DNA of 64,000 nucleotides from UBA935 sp031555615 (GTDB taxonomy: Bacteria > Bacillota > Clostridia > Lachnospirales > Lachnospiraceae), in the NCBI GenBank assembly GCA_031555615.1, contig JAVBUF010000009.1, forward strand, positions 1 through 64,000, in the 5' to 3' direction. Position numbers and translations under genes: made by a program. Below are positions 25,420 to 33,861 of this stretch, piece after piece; the stretch's first letter is position 1; each line of letters starts with the position of its first letter. Under the pieces are notes generated by a model. It had not been told where the DNA came from. It searched no databases and was given only the letters and a program-made list of their open reading frames with translations.

Positions 25420-26697
25420 TTAATTTCTATAAATAATATCATCTCTCCCTGGCCCATTGGAGATCATGGTAATGGGATAGCCGATTTCTTTTTCCACAAA
25501 TTCGATATAATTTCGGCAGTTATCCGGTAAATCTTCATATCTCTTAATATGACGGATCTCACTTTTCCATCCCGGCAGAATCTTAATTACCGGTTTGGCC
25601 TTCGCTAATTTGGTGGTAACAGGAAATTCGGTGGTAACTTCTCCATCGATCTCATAACCCACGCATACCGGAATTTCTTCCAGATAACCCAGCACATCCA
25701 GCACTGTAAAAGCCACATCGGTGGTTCCCTGCAGACGGCAGCCATACTTGGATGCCACACAATCGAACCATCCCATCCTTCTTGGACGTCCTGTTGTGGC
25801 ACCATATTCTCCGCCGTCACCACCTCTGCGCCGCAGTTCATCTGCTTCCTCACCGAATATTTCAGAAACAAACGCCCCGGCTCCCACGGCTGAAGAATAA
25901 GCTTTACAGACAGTAATGATCTGCTTGATCTCATAAGGCGGAAGTCCCGCTCCTACCGCTCCGAAAGCCGCCAATGTTGAAGAGGAAGTAACCATGGGAT
26001 AAATACCATGATCGGTATCCTTTAAGGTTCCCAGCTGTCCTTCAAGCAGGATGGTTTTGCCTTCTTTATTGGCCTGACTTAAGAATGCTGCCGTATCGCA
26101 AACAAAGGGAGTTACCATTTCCCGGTATTGCCGAAATGTTTCAAGCAGTTCCGCCTCCTGCAGCAAAGGCTTGTGATATAAGTGCTCCATCAGCACATTT
26201 TTTAATTCACAGACCCGGCTGATTTTTTCCTTCAGTAAATCCTCATCAAATAATTCACTGACCTGAAAACCAATCTTAGCATATTTATCGGAATAAAAAG
26301 GGGCAATTCCCGATTTCGTGGAACCGAACGATTTGCCTCCTAACCGCTCTTCTTCATACTGATCCAGAAGAATATGATAGGGCATCACGACCTGTGCCCG
26401 GTCCGAAACCAAAACCCTGGGCATCGGCACTCCTTTATCGATTAACGACTTCATTTCGGCAAAAAAAACAGGAATATTCAATGCCACACCGTTACCGATA
26501 ACACTGGTGGTGTGCTCATAAAATACCCCTGAGGGCAGGGTGTGCAGCGCGAACTTTCCATAGGGATTTACGATGGTATGTCCGGCATTTGCCCCTCCCT
26601 GAAAACGTACAATGATATCGGCTGTCTTAGCCAGCATATCGGTTATTTTTCCCTTTCCTTCATCGCCCCAATTGGCGCCTACTACTGCTTTTACCAT
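25420..26697 (-). CDS. purA: Adenylosuccinate synthetase
   Basis: 425 residues from the ATG at 26697 (AAGGGAG 7 bases upstream). The GTP-binding loop G-D-E-G-K-G-K (about 10-16) and G-G-A-N-A-G-H-T with the catalytic His are intact, as is G-T-T-D-V-A. It joins IMP and aspartate in AMP synthesis. It is transcribed alone, next to but apart from the purC-purB unit. A TATACT box lies about 40 bases upstream of the ribosome binding site, without a clear -35. Confidence 0.96.
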   Translation of the reverse strand: MVKAVVGANWGDEGKGKITDMLAKTADIIVRFQGGANAGHTIVNPYGKFALHTLPSGVFYEHTTSVIGNGVALNIPVFFAEMKSLIDKGVPMPRVLVSDRAQVVMPYHILLDQYEEERLGGKSFGSTKSGIAPFYSDKYAKIGFQVSELFDEDLLKEKISRVCELKNVLMEHLYHKPLLQEAELLETFRQYREMVTPFVCDTAAFLSQANKEGKTILLEGQLGTLKDTDHGIYPMVTSSSTLAAFGAVGAGLPPYEIKQIITVCKAYSSAVGAGAFVSEIFGEEADELRRRGGDGGEYGATTGRPRRMGWFDCVASKYGCRLQGTTDVAFTVLDVLGYLEEIPVCVGYEIDGEVTTEFPVTTKLAKAKPVIKILPGWKSEIRHIKRYEDLPDNCRNYIEFVEKEIGYPITMISNGPGRDDIIYRN

Positions 26698-26786
26698 ATT
26701 GATTCTCCCTTCTGTCACTTTCAAAGTTCCTAACCTTTACAGTTATAGTATACCCTCATTTGTGATATAAGAAAAATCAATATTAT

Positions 26787-27680
26787 TTATGAATCATATA
26801 AGTTATCGTTATGATTCTCCTGGGATGGCTTTTTAACTGATTTTTCTACCAGTACCAGACCTGCTGCTGTAACTCCCATTGCTGCCAGCAATACCAATCC
26901 ATCCACCCAGAGTCGTTTCGGCAGCTGATCCAAAAGCTGACCCAGCCAAAAAGTCGTGGAGAAGTTCAAGACAAAGTGAATCACCATGGGTATCAGAAGC
27001 GAATCATATTTGTAGCGTAACCAGCCTAATACCAGCCCAATCAGAAATGCATAGAATCCCTGCACCAGATTGCCATGCATGATACCGAACATCAGCGCCT
27101 GAATGATATTTACAATCCAAAACCGCCGTGAAACCTTGCCTGCATAATATTGGATCACGCCTCTGCACAGCAGTTCCTCACCAATCGGTGCCAGCAATAC
27201 TGTCGCTACAATTAACAACCCCGAAGAGCCAATACCAACCTGTTCCATCAACCGATAAAAATCATTAATTATTTGCGGAACAAGGTAAGAAGCAACCTGT
27301 ACCAGCTGGGTCGTAAACACACACATACTGATTCCCAGCAGCACTGCCAGTCCTGTTGCCTTACCATTCAATACGGCTGTCCATTTCTGCCGAAACTGCT
27401 TTTTACGGTAACAAAGCAGATAGTACCACAGCCCAAAAATACCGACGCCCACCACATGATAGGCAAATACACCGGTTCCGGCTCCTTGCAGCATATTTTT
27501 CATAAAAGCTTCCATAAATTCCTGCTGGGCGTATATCTCTCCGGCCTGTTCCTTTATGGTCAGCACGATACCATACACCGCCATAACCACGCCTCCCAGT
27601 AACAACTGTAATACCAGAGACAACACCATGGGCAATACACTCATCCAAAACCAGCCAAAACTCTTCCAAAATTTTTTCAT
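26787..27680 (-). CDS. CPBP-family (CAAX/Abi) intramembrane metalloprotease
   Basis: 297 residues with about eight hydrophobic segments. The Abi/CPBP signature is intact: E-E-L-L-C-R-G (EExxxR, about 166-171), F-G-I-M-H-G-N (FxxxH) and H-F-V-L-N-F. These glutamate and histidine residues form the active site in Rce1-like proteases. Family members process or scaffold membrane substrates, and bacterial roles include bacteriocin immunity. It lies 4 bases after the PurF-like gene, so it is cotranscribed with purine genes, a context that does not suggest a substrate. Confidence 0.88.
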   Translation of the reverse strand: MKKFWKSFGWFWMSVLPMVLSLVLQLLLGGVVMAVYGIVLTIKEQAGEIYAQQEFMEAFMKNMLQGAGTGVFAYHVVGVGIFGLWYYLLCYRKKQFRQKWTAVLNGKATGLAVLLGISMCVFTTQLVQVASYLVPQIINDFYRLMEQVGIGSSGLLIVATVLLAPIGEELLCRGVIQYYAGKVSRRFWIVNIIQALMFGIMHGNLVQGFYAFLIGLVLGWLRYKYDSLLIPMVIHFVLNFSTTFWLGQLLDQLPKRLWVDGLVLLAAMGVTAAGLVLVEKSVKKPSQENHNDNLYDS

Positions 27681-27684
27681 CCCC

Positions 27685-29091
27685 TTATCCCTCTCCGTTC
27701 CAGCAATAAGTACATAATTTATCCCGATCTAAGCCCACCGCTTCAATCATATCATCCAGACGATGATAGCGCAGAGAGGTAAAGTTAAGCTGTTGGCCAA
27801 TCCGTTTTACCATGGCCTGATACTCCAGTGTCTCCGGGTCGGAATAAGCCGACAGGTTGACATATTTATTATCCCCCTCAATTTCCTTGATCACTCGTCT
27901 GGTGATCAAATCCATTTCCGAACTGGAGCGGGAGAAATTCAAATACTTACAGCCATATAAAAGAGGCGGACATGCCGGCCGGATATGTACTTCCCTGGCT
28001 CCGCTGCTGTAAAGGAACTCTGTGGTTTCCCGCAGCTGCGTCCCCCGGACAATAGAATCATCGATTATCAAAAGGCTTTTATCATAAATCAGGTCATGCA
28101 CCGGAATCAGCTTCATCTTGGCAATCAGATCCCGCTGGGTCTGAATAGTAGGCATAAAAGATCTGGGCCAGGTGGGTGTATATTTAATAAAGGGACGGGA
28201 AAATGGAATTCCGGAAGCATTGGAATAGCCGATGGCATGAGCCACTCCCGAGTCCGGCACTCCCGCTACGGTATCAGGCGATACATCATCCCGCTTAGCC
28301 AGCAGGGAACCGCACCGATAACGCATTTTCTCCACACTGATACCTTCGTAGGAGGATGAGGAATATCCGTAATAAATCCATAAAAAGGTGCAAATCTTCA
28401 TCTCGGTTCCCGGTTTAGCCAGGACCTGCACCCCTTCCGGTGTCACCACCACGATTTCTCCGGGCCCTAACTCCCGCTCCTCGGTATATCCCAGATTGAG
28501 ATATGCAAAGCTTTCAAAAGAAATACAAAAAGAGCCTTCCTTCTTACCGATGGATACCGGTGTCCGGCCCATTCGGTCTCTGGCGGCGTAAATCCCCTTG
28601 GAGGTCATCACCAGAATGGTCATGGAACCTTCGATGATCTCCTGGGCATATTGGATGCCTTCCACCAGATGATCCTTCTCGTTGATAATGGCGGCTACCA
28701 GTTCGGTAGCGTTAATATCCCCGCCGCTCATTTCCAGGAAATGAGAATGCCCTTTTTTAAAAAGTTCATCGGTAATGGCTTCCATGTTATTGATCTTGCC
28801 TACCGTTTCAATGGCATAAGTGCCATGATGGGAACGGACGATCAGAGGCTGGGGTTCATAATCGGAGATACAGCCAATGCCCACATTTCCCTTCATTTCA
28901 TTAAGATCTTTATCAAATTTGGTACGAAAGGGCGCATTTTCAATATTATGAATGGCCCGGTCATACCCCTTTTCTTTACTGTAAACTGCCATTCCGGCAC
29001 GTCTTGTCCCTAAATGGGAATGATAGTCGGTTCCAAAAAACAAATCAAATAAACAATCCTCTTTTGATGCCACACCAAAAAATCCGCCCAT
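27685..29091 (-). CDS. PurF-like amidophosphoribosyltransferase lacking the catalytic cysteine
   Basis: 468 residues. The N-terminal half follows the Ntn glutamine amidotransferase fold of PurF, but the mature N-terminal Cys (C-G-V-F-G in PurF) is replaced: the protein begins M-G-G-F-F-G-V-A. Downstream, G-T-R-R-A-G-M replaces the usual H-R-G-Q-E. The C-terminal phosphoribosyltransferase domain keeps its PRPP loop, I-I-D-D-S-I-V-R-G-T, and the R-P-A-C-P-P-L segment. It therefore cannot use glutamine by the known mechanism; ammonia-dependent activity or a regulatory role is possible. This divergent form is familiar in Lachnospiraceae next to an ordinary PurF. It is preceded by purB (23-base gap). 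Confidence 0.85.
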   Translation of the reverse strand: MGGFFGVASKEDCLFDLFFGTDYHSHLGTRRAGMAVYSKEKGYDRAIHNIENAPFRTKFDKDLNEMKGNVGIGCISDYEPQPLIVRSHHGTYAIETVGKINNMEAITDELFKKGHSHFLEMSGGDINATELVAAIINEKDHLVEGIQYAQEIIEGSMTILVMTSKGIYAARDRMGRTPVSIGKKEGSFCISFESFAYLNLGYTEERELGPGEIVVVTPEGVQVLAKPGTEMKICTFLWIYYGYSSSSYEGISVEKMRYRCGSLLAKRDDVSPDTVAGVPDSGVAHAIGYSNASGIPFSRPFIKYTPTWPRSFMPTIQTQRDLIAKMKLIPVHDLIYDKSLLIIDDSIVRGTQLRETTEFLYSSGAREVHIRPACPPLLYGCKYLNFSRSSSEMDLITRRVIKEIEGDNKYVNLSAYSDPETLEYQAMVKRIGQQLNFTSLRYHRLDDMIEAVGLDRDKLCTYCWNGEG

Positions 29092-29114
29092 ATTGTCCTC
29101 CAGTCTAAGTTTAT

Positions 29115-30566
29115 TTATACATTAATTTCCGCTTTCATGCCAAGCAAATCAGCATTCTTATCCAAAACAGGTCTGATGACCTCCCTTACATAGCTGATGG
29201 TCTGCTCTGCTGCACAGCCCACATAACGGGAAGGCTCCATGGCTGCTTCCAGTTCTTCCAGGCACATGGGAAATGCCTCATCCCGGGCAATCAGCTCTAA
29301 AAGATTGTTGGGTAAGCCTTCGGCCTTCACAGTCTTTCCGGCTTCCATGGACAGCTCCCGGATATGTTCATGAAGTTCCTGCCGGTTACCGCCTTTTTTT
29401 ACCGCGTCCATCATAATATTTTCAGTGGCCATAAAGGGCAGCTCACTTTTTAGCCGCTGTGCGATTACTTTGGGATAAACAACCAGTCCATCCACCACAT
29501 TTAAACACAAATCCAATATTCCATCAACCGCCAGAAAGCCTTCCGGAATGGACAGCCGCTTGTTGGCTGAATCATCCAGGGTCCGCTCAAACCATTGGGT
29601 TGCCGAGGTGATGGCCGGATTCAGGGCATCAACCATTACAAAACGGGCCAATGAAGCAATCCGCTCACTGCGCATGGGATTTCGCTTATAAGCCATAGCC
29701 GAAGAACCGATCTGGCTTTTCTCAAAGGGTTCCTCCACTTCCTTCAAATGCTGCAGCAGACGGATATCATTGGACATCTTATGGGCACTGGCAGCAATGC
29801 CGGCCAGCACATTCAAAACCCGGGTATCCACTTTCCGGGAATAGGTCTGACCTGATACCGGATAACAGTTTTTAAATCCCATCTTTCCGGCAATCATCGG
29901 ATCGATCTTTTTGATTTTTTCCATATCTCCATCAAACAGTTCCAGAAAGGAGGCTTGGGTCCCCGTGGTGCCTTTACATCCCAATAGCTGCAGACCCGCA
30001 AGGACATATTCCAAATCCTCCAGATCCAGGTAGAACTCCTGCAGCCAGAGGGTTGCTCGCTTTCCTACTGTAGTGGGCTGGGCCGGCTGGAAATGAGTAA
30101 AAGCCAATGTCGGCAGCTCAGCATGAGCCTGCGCAAAATCAGCCAATTCCCGGATCACATTTACCAGCTTCTTTTTCACCAGTTCTAATCCCTGCTTCAT
30201 TACAATAATATCGGTATTATCACCCACATAACAAGAAGTTGCGCCTAAATGGATGATGCCTGCCGCCTTCGGACATTGCTGTCCGTAGGCGTATACATGG
30301 CTCATCACATCATGGCGCACTTCTTTTTCTCTTTTTTCTGCCACATCATAGTTGATATCCTCTGCATGCAGCTTTAATTCTTCAATCTGCTCTATGGTGA
30401 TCACAGGCTTGCCGTTCCGGCTAAGTCCCAGCTCCTGCTCCGTTTCCGCAAGGGCAATCCACAGTTTCCGCCAGGTCCTAAACTTCATATCGGGGGAAAA
30501 AATATATTGCATCTCTTTACTTGCGTATCTTTCAGATAATGGACTTTGATATCTGTCTTTCCTCAT
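29115..30566 (-). CDS. purB: Adenylosuccinate lyase
   Basis: 483 residues from the ATG at 30566 (AAGGAG 8 bases upstream); the open frame extends upstream through purC but without a site. The fumarase/aspartase superfamily signature S-S-A-M-A-Y-K-R-N-P-M-R (about 285-296) contains the flexible loop and catalytic Ser, and H-L-G-A-T-S-C-Y is the catalytic His region. It cleaves SAICAR and adenylosuccinate in purine synthesis. It lies 13 bases after purC. Confidence 0.96.
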   Translation of the reverse strand: MRKDRYQSPLSERYASKEMQYIFSPDMKFRTWRKLWIALAETEQELGLSRNGKPVITIEQIEELKLHAEDINYDVAEKREKEVRHDVMSHVYAYGQQCPKAAGIIHLGATSCYVGDNTDIIVMKQGLELVKKKLVNVIRELADFAQAHAELPTLAFTHFQPAQPTTVGKRATLWLQEFYLDLEDLEYVLAGLQLLGCKGTTGTQASFLELFDGDMEKIKKIDPMIAGKMGFKNCYPVSGQTYSRKVDTRVLNVLAGIAASAHKMSNDIRLLQHLKEVEEPFEKSQIGSSAMAYKRNPMRSERIASLARFVMVDALNPAITSATQWFERTLDDSANKRLSIPEGFLAVDGILDLCLNVVDGLVVYPKVIAQRLKSELPFMATENIMMDAVKKGGNRQELHEHIRELSMEAGKTVKAEGLPNNLLELIARDEAFPMCLEELEAAMEPSRYVGCAAEQTISYVREVIRPVLDKNADLLGMKAEINV

Positions 30567-30579
30567 TTTATCCTGCTCC

Positions 30580-31296
30580 TTATAATCCCAAACGCGCCAT
30601 GACTTCCTGATAAGCTTCCTCAACATTGCCCAAATCCCGGCGGAAACGGTCCTTGTCCAGTTTCTCATCGGTATGAACATCCCACAGCCGGCAGGTATCG
30701 GGAGACACTTCGTCAGCCAGAATAATCCGGCTTTCCCCGTCACCGTAGTAACGGCCAAACTCTATCTTAAAGTCAATCAGCTTCATATTAGCCTGCAAAA
30801 AATATGCTTTCAAAACCTCATTTACCTGAAATGCATATCTCTTTATAATTTCAATTTCTTCCCATGTAGCCAATTCCAGGGCCACCGCAAAATAATCGTT
30901 GATCAGGGGATCACCCAGACTATCGTTTTTATAGCTGAACTCGATGGTGGGCTGGCTGAAAACTTTGCCCTCCGGTACCCCCAGCCGCTTGGAAAAACTG
31001 CCGGCGGCCACATTCCTGACAATGACCTCCAAAGGAACAATCTCCACTTTTTTAACAGCCGTTTCCCGGGCACTGAGTTCTTCAATCAGGTGGGTGGGAA
31101 CTCCTTTTTCCTCCAGAATGCGGAAGATGTGGTTGGTCATCCGGTTATTGATCTCTCCTTTACCGGTAATGGTTCCTTTTTTCTCACCATTAAATGCCGT
31201 AGCATCATCCTTGTAGTCCACAATCAGGACGAATGGGTCTTCCGTTGCATAAACCTTTTTTGCCTTGCCTTCATAAAGCTGATTCAGTTTTTTCAT
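30580..31296 (-). CDS. purC: SAICAR synthase
   Basis: 238 residues from the ATG at 31296 (GAGGAG upstream). Motifs are L-Y-E-G-K-A-K-K-V-Y (ATP-binding start), D-D-A-T-A-F-N-G, the signature V-P-L-E-V-I-V-R-N-V-A-A-G-S, and D-F-K-I-E-F-G with L-A-D-E-V-S-P-D. It joins CAIR and aspartate. It is the first gene of purC-purB-PurF-like-CPBP and has its own promoter inside the end of the ABC transporter gene. Confidence 0.97.
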   Translation of the reverse strand: MKKLNQLYEGKAKKVYATEDPFVLIVDYKDDATAFNGEKKGTITGKGEINNRMTNHIFRILEEKGVPTHLIEELSARETAVKKVEIVPLEVIVRNVAAGSFSKRLGVPEGKVFSQPTIEFSYKNDSLGDPLINDYFAVALELATWEEIEIIKRYAFQVNEVLKAYFLQANMKLIDFKIEFGRYYGDGESRIILADEVSPDTCRLWDVHTDEKLDKDRFRRDLGNVEEAYQEVMARLGL

Positions 31297-31342
31297 GATA
31301 CTCTCCTCTTTTTGCTGAAAACCGTTAACTTTTCCACCAAAA

Positions 31343-31371
31343 AGTATATACCATGAAAAAACAGAAATCAA
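31343..31371 (-). promoter_or_regulatory. SigA-type promoter of the purC operon
   Basis: TTGATT, 17 bases, TATACT. The -35 box overlaps the stop codon of the upstream ABC ATPase gene. No terminator separates the two units, so readthrough is possible. The leader is about 45 bases, too short for a purine riboswitch. Confidence 0.7.
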
Positions 31372-32120
31372 TAAAATTTTCCGATAAATTCTTTAACCCG
31401 GTCATTTTCGGAATGGAAAATTTCCTCCGGAGGGCCTTCTGCCTGTATCAATCCCTGTTCCATAAAAATAATCCGGTCGGAAAGTTCTTTGGCAAACTGC
31501 ATCTCATGGGTTACGATAATCATGGTCATATGTTCCTTTGCCAGCTCCTTGATAACCTTCAATACCTCCCCGGTTAATTCCGGATCGAGAGCCGATGTAG
31601 GCTCATCAAAAAAGAGGATCTTGGGCTGTAAAGCCAGTGCTCTGGCGATGGATACCCGCTGCTGCTGACCGCCGGAAAGCTGGTAAGGGTAGGCATGGGC
31701 CTTTTCCGCCAGTCCCAATTGCTCCAAAAGCTTCTCCGCCCGCTCCTGAGCTTCCTTCTTCGGCACCTTATCCACACTGACAGGGGCATCCATTATATTT
31801 TTCAGCACACTGTAATGGGGAAACAAATTAAAGTTTTGAAAAACCAGCCCGAAATGCTTCTGAATTTCTTTCAGCTTGGGTTTGGGAGCATAAACACATC
31901 TGCCCTCTTCTTCCCAGGCCGCCTTTTCACCCAGATAGCAAAGCTCGCCGCCATCCATCTTTTCCAAAAGCGTGGCGCAGCGCAGCAGCGTGGATTTCCC
32001 CGAACCCGAAGGACCGATAATGGACAACACTTCCCCTTCCTTCACCGTCAACGAGATATCGTTAATAACATCCAACTCATCAAACCCTTTTTTCATATGA
32101 GAAATTTCCAGTAAATTCAT
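31368..32120 (-). CDS. Polar amino acid ABC transporter, ATP-binding protein
   Basis: 250 residues. ABC ATPase motifs in order: Walker A G-P-S-G-S-G-K-S-T (about 36-44), Q-loop V-F-Q-N-F-N-L-F-P-H-Y (typical of the GlnQ/HisP amino acid family), signature L-S-G-G-Q-Q-Q-R, Walker B I-L-F-F-D-E-P-T-S-A-L-D-P-E and the H-loop T-H-E-M. It energises import with the permease 22 bases upstream and the substrate-binding lipoprotein. The specific amino acid is not determined. Confidence 0.93.
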   Translation of the reverse strand: MNLLEISHMKKGFDELDVINDISLTVKEGEVLSIIGPSGSGKSTLLRCATLLEKMDGGELCYLGEKAAWEEEGRCVYAPKPKLKEIQKHFGLVFQNFNLFPHYSVLKNIMDAPVSVDKVPKKEAQERAEKLLEQLGLAEKAHAYPYQLSGGQQQRVSIARALALQPKILFFDEPTSALDPELTGEVLKVIKELAKEHMTMIIVTHEMQFAKELSDRIIFMEQGLIQAEGPPEEIFHSENDRVKEFIGKFY

Positions 32121-32142
32121 CGTCTTCTCCCTTTTCGTCTTG

Positions 32143-32790
32143 CTAGCGGTAATAGTTCAAGGCCTTTTCCAGCCGTTCCATGGCAACTGCCACTACCAGA
32201 TTAAAAATATAATAGAACACTCCGGCTACCATCAGCGGCACGATATTGGCCTCCTTGGCCGCAATCTGCTTGGCAATGGTAAACATCTCTGCTTGAGCCA
32301 GTACAAATGCCAGAGAGGTATCCTTTACCAGGGTAATGGTCTCATTGGTAACCGGCGGCAGAATCCGCTTGATCACCTGGGGCAGAATAATCTTAAAGAA
32401 CGTCTGTCCCTTATTATACCCCAGTACCTTGGCCGCTTCATACTGCCCCACCGGCATGGATTCGATGCCCGACCGGTAGATCTCCGCAAAATAAGCGGCA
32501 TAGTTCAATGCGAAAGCTAAAATAATCGCCGGAAAACGAAATCCCGACAAGTTCATTTTAAACAGGTAGAAGGGCGCGAAATAAATCACTATCAGCTGCA
32601 GCATCAAAGGCGTCCCCCGCATAATCGAAATATACACCTTCGTCAGATTCCTGACAAACCCATTCTTCGACATTCTCCCAAAAGAAAATAAAAGCCCCAG
32701 CGGCAGCGAAAATATCAACGTCAGAAAAAAGATTTCCACCGACGAAATCATACCCTTTCCCAATTGCAGCAACATCGTAGTTATACTCAT
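32143..32790 (-). CDS. Polar amino acid ABC transporter, permease
   Basis: 215 residues from the ATG at 32790 (AGGAGGAAGG upstream). It has five or so membrane segments, the HisM/GlnP-type family motif R-G-T-P-L-M-L-Q near 60, and the EAA loop (Y-E-A-A-K-V-L-G-Y-N-K-G-Q-T-F at about 133-147) that contacts the ATPase. It forms the membrane channel, probably as a homodimer because only one permease gene is present. Confidence 0.93.
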   Translation of the reverse strand: MSITTMLLQLGKGMISSVEIFFLTLIFSLPLGLLFSFGRMSKNGFVRNLTKVYISIMRGTPLMLQLIVIYFAPFYLFKMNLSGFRFPAIILAFALNYAAYFAEIYRSGIESMPVGQYEAAKVLGYNKGQTFFKIILPQVIKRILPPVTNETITLVKDTSLAFVLAQAEMFTIAKQIAAKEANIVPLMVAGVFYYIFNLVVAVAMERLEKALNYYR

Positions 32791-32821
32791 TTTCCGTTCC
32801 TTCCTCCTGCTCACATTACAG

Positions 32822-32962
32822 AAAGCCTTCCACAACCAGAAGGCTTTTTATTCTCTGTACGTAAATCACTTAATGTAAATCATTTAAGAAGAATGCTCTG
32901 CATTCTTCCAGACAAGATTTTAGATACACTTAGGTACGGTATTTTCGTACCTTAGTGTATCT
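32822..32962 (-). other. Three stem-loops between the binding-protein and permease genes
   Basis: Consecutive inverted repeats: AAAGCCTTC/GAAGGCTTT (32822-32847), GAAGAATGC/GCATTCTTC with a 3-base loop (32888-32908), and a 17-bp stem with one mismatch (32922-32938 with 32946-32962, AGATACACT...AGTGTATCT). None has a strong T-run on the minus strand. They probably stabilise the binding-protein mRNA or cause partial termination so that it is made in excess. Confidence 0.65.
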
Positions 32963-32984
32963 TCTTGTCTTAATTTATGCCTAA

Positions 32985-33791
32985 TCAAACACTATCCTGT
33001 AAACCATATTTCTCGGCGATCTTCATGAAAGTTCCGTCTTCTGCCATTTCCAGAACCGTTTTTTCCACCTGATCCTTAAGCTGGGTATTGCCCTTCAGGA
33101 AGCCAATGCCGTATTGTTCGGTAGCCAGTTTATCGGCCAGCATTACATACCCTTCTCCACGTGCCGCAATCTGCTTCTCAGCCACACCGATATCAATGGC
33201 TACGGCCTCTGTTGCGCCTGCTTCCAAATCCATAAATGCGGTATTATAATCGGCATATTGAACCAGCTCTTTAAAGCTGTTTACCAGTGCCTCATCATCT
33301 TCCAGTGCGTGCAGCGCGGATGAATCCTTCTGTGTGCCTACGGCCTTGCCGGCCAGATCGGCAAAGGTGGTAATTCCTGCATCAGCCTTAACCACAAATA
33401 CCTGTGAACTGTCCACATAAGGCACTGACCATGTATAGCTGTCTTCTCTGCCGTTAATGGTAAATCCATTCCAGATACAGTCGATGCTGCCGGAAGAAAG
33501 TTCCATGTCCTTGGCATCCCAGTCAATAGGCTGCTTTACCAGTTCCCAGCCATTACGGGTGCAGACCTCAGCCGCAAGATCAAGGTCAAAACCGGTATAC
33601 TCACCGTTGGCGTCCATATAACCGTAAGGCTCGAACTCTGCATCAAATCCTACCGTAAAAGTGGTTCTTTCAGCACCTTCTGTTGTTGTACTTTCTGCTG
33701 TTTCTGCGGTCTTAGAACCACAGCCGGTAAATAATGTGAACGCAAAAGCTGCCACCATCACTACCGATATCCAATTCTTTAAATTTTTCAT
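32985..33791 (-). CDS. Polar amino acid ABC transporter, substrate-binding lipoprotein
   Basis: 268 residues from the ATG at 33791 (AGGAGGAG upstream). It has a lipoprotein signal peptide with lipobox L-F-T-G-C (Cys near 24), then a Thr/Glu-rich linker. The type 2 periplasmic-binding fold follows with F-D-A-E-F-E-P-Y-G-Y (family signature), T-G-F-D-L-D-L-A, W-N-G-F-T and Y-V-D-S-S-Q. It captures a polar amino acid at the cell surface for the adjacent permease and ATPase. It is first in its operon, and stem-loops follow it. Confidence 0.94.
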   Translation of the reverse strand: MKNLKNWISVVMVAAFAFTLFTGCGSKTAETAESTTTEGAERTTFTVGFDAEFEPYGYMDANGEYTGFDLDLAAEVCTRNGWELVKQPIDWDAKDMELSSGSIDCIWNGFTINGREDSYTWSVPYVDSSQVFVVKADAGITTFADLAGKAVGTQKDSSALHALEDDEALVNSFKELVQYADYNTAFMDLEAGATEAVAIDIGVAEKQIAARGEGYVMLADKLATEQYGIGFLKGNTQLKDQVEKTVLEMAEDGTFMKIAEKYGLQDSV

Positions 33792-33832
33792 AATGCTTCT
33801 CCTCCTGACACTTTGTTTCATTAGCAAACTAA

Positions 33833-33861
33833 AGTGTAACAGAACAAGAGGTTTCTGTCAA
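33833..33861 (-). promoter_or_regulatory. SigA-type promoter of the amino acid ABC operon
   Basis: TTGACA, 17 bases, TACACT. The -35 box abuts the stop codon of the preceding gene. Confidence 0.8.
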
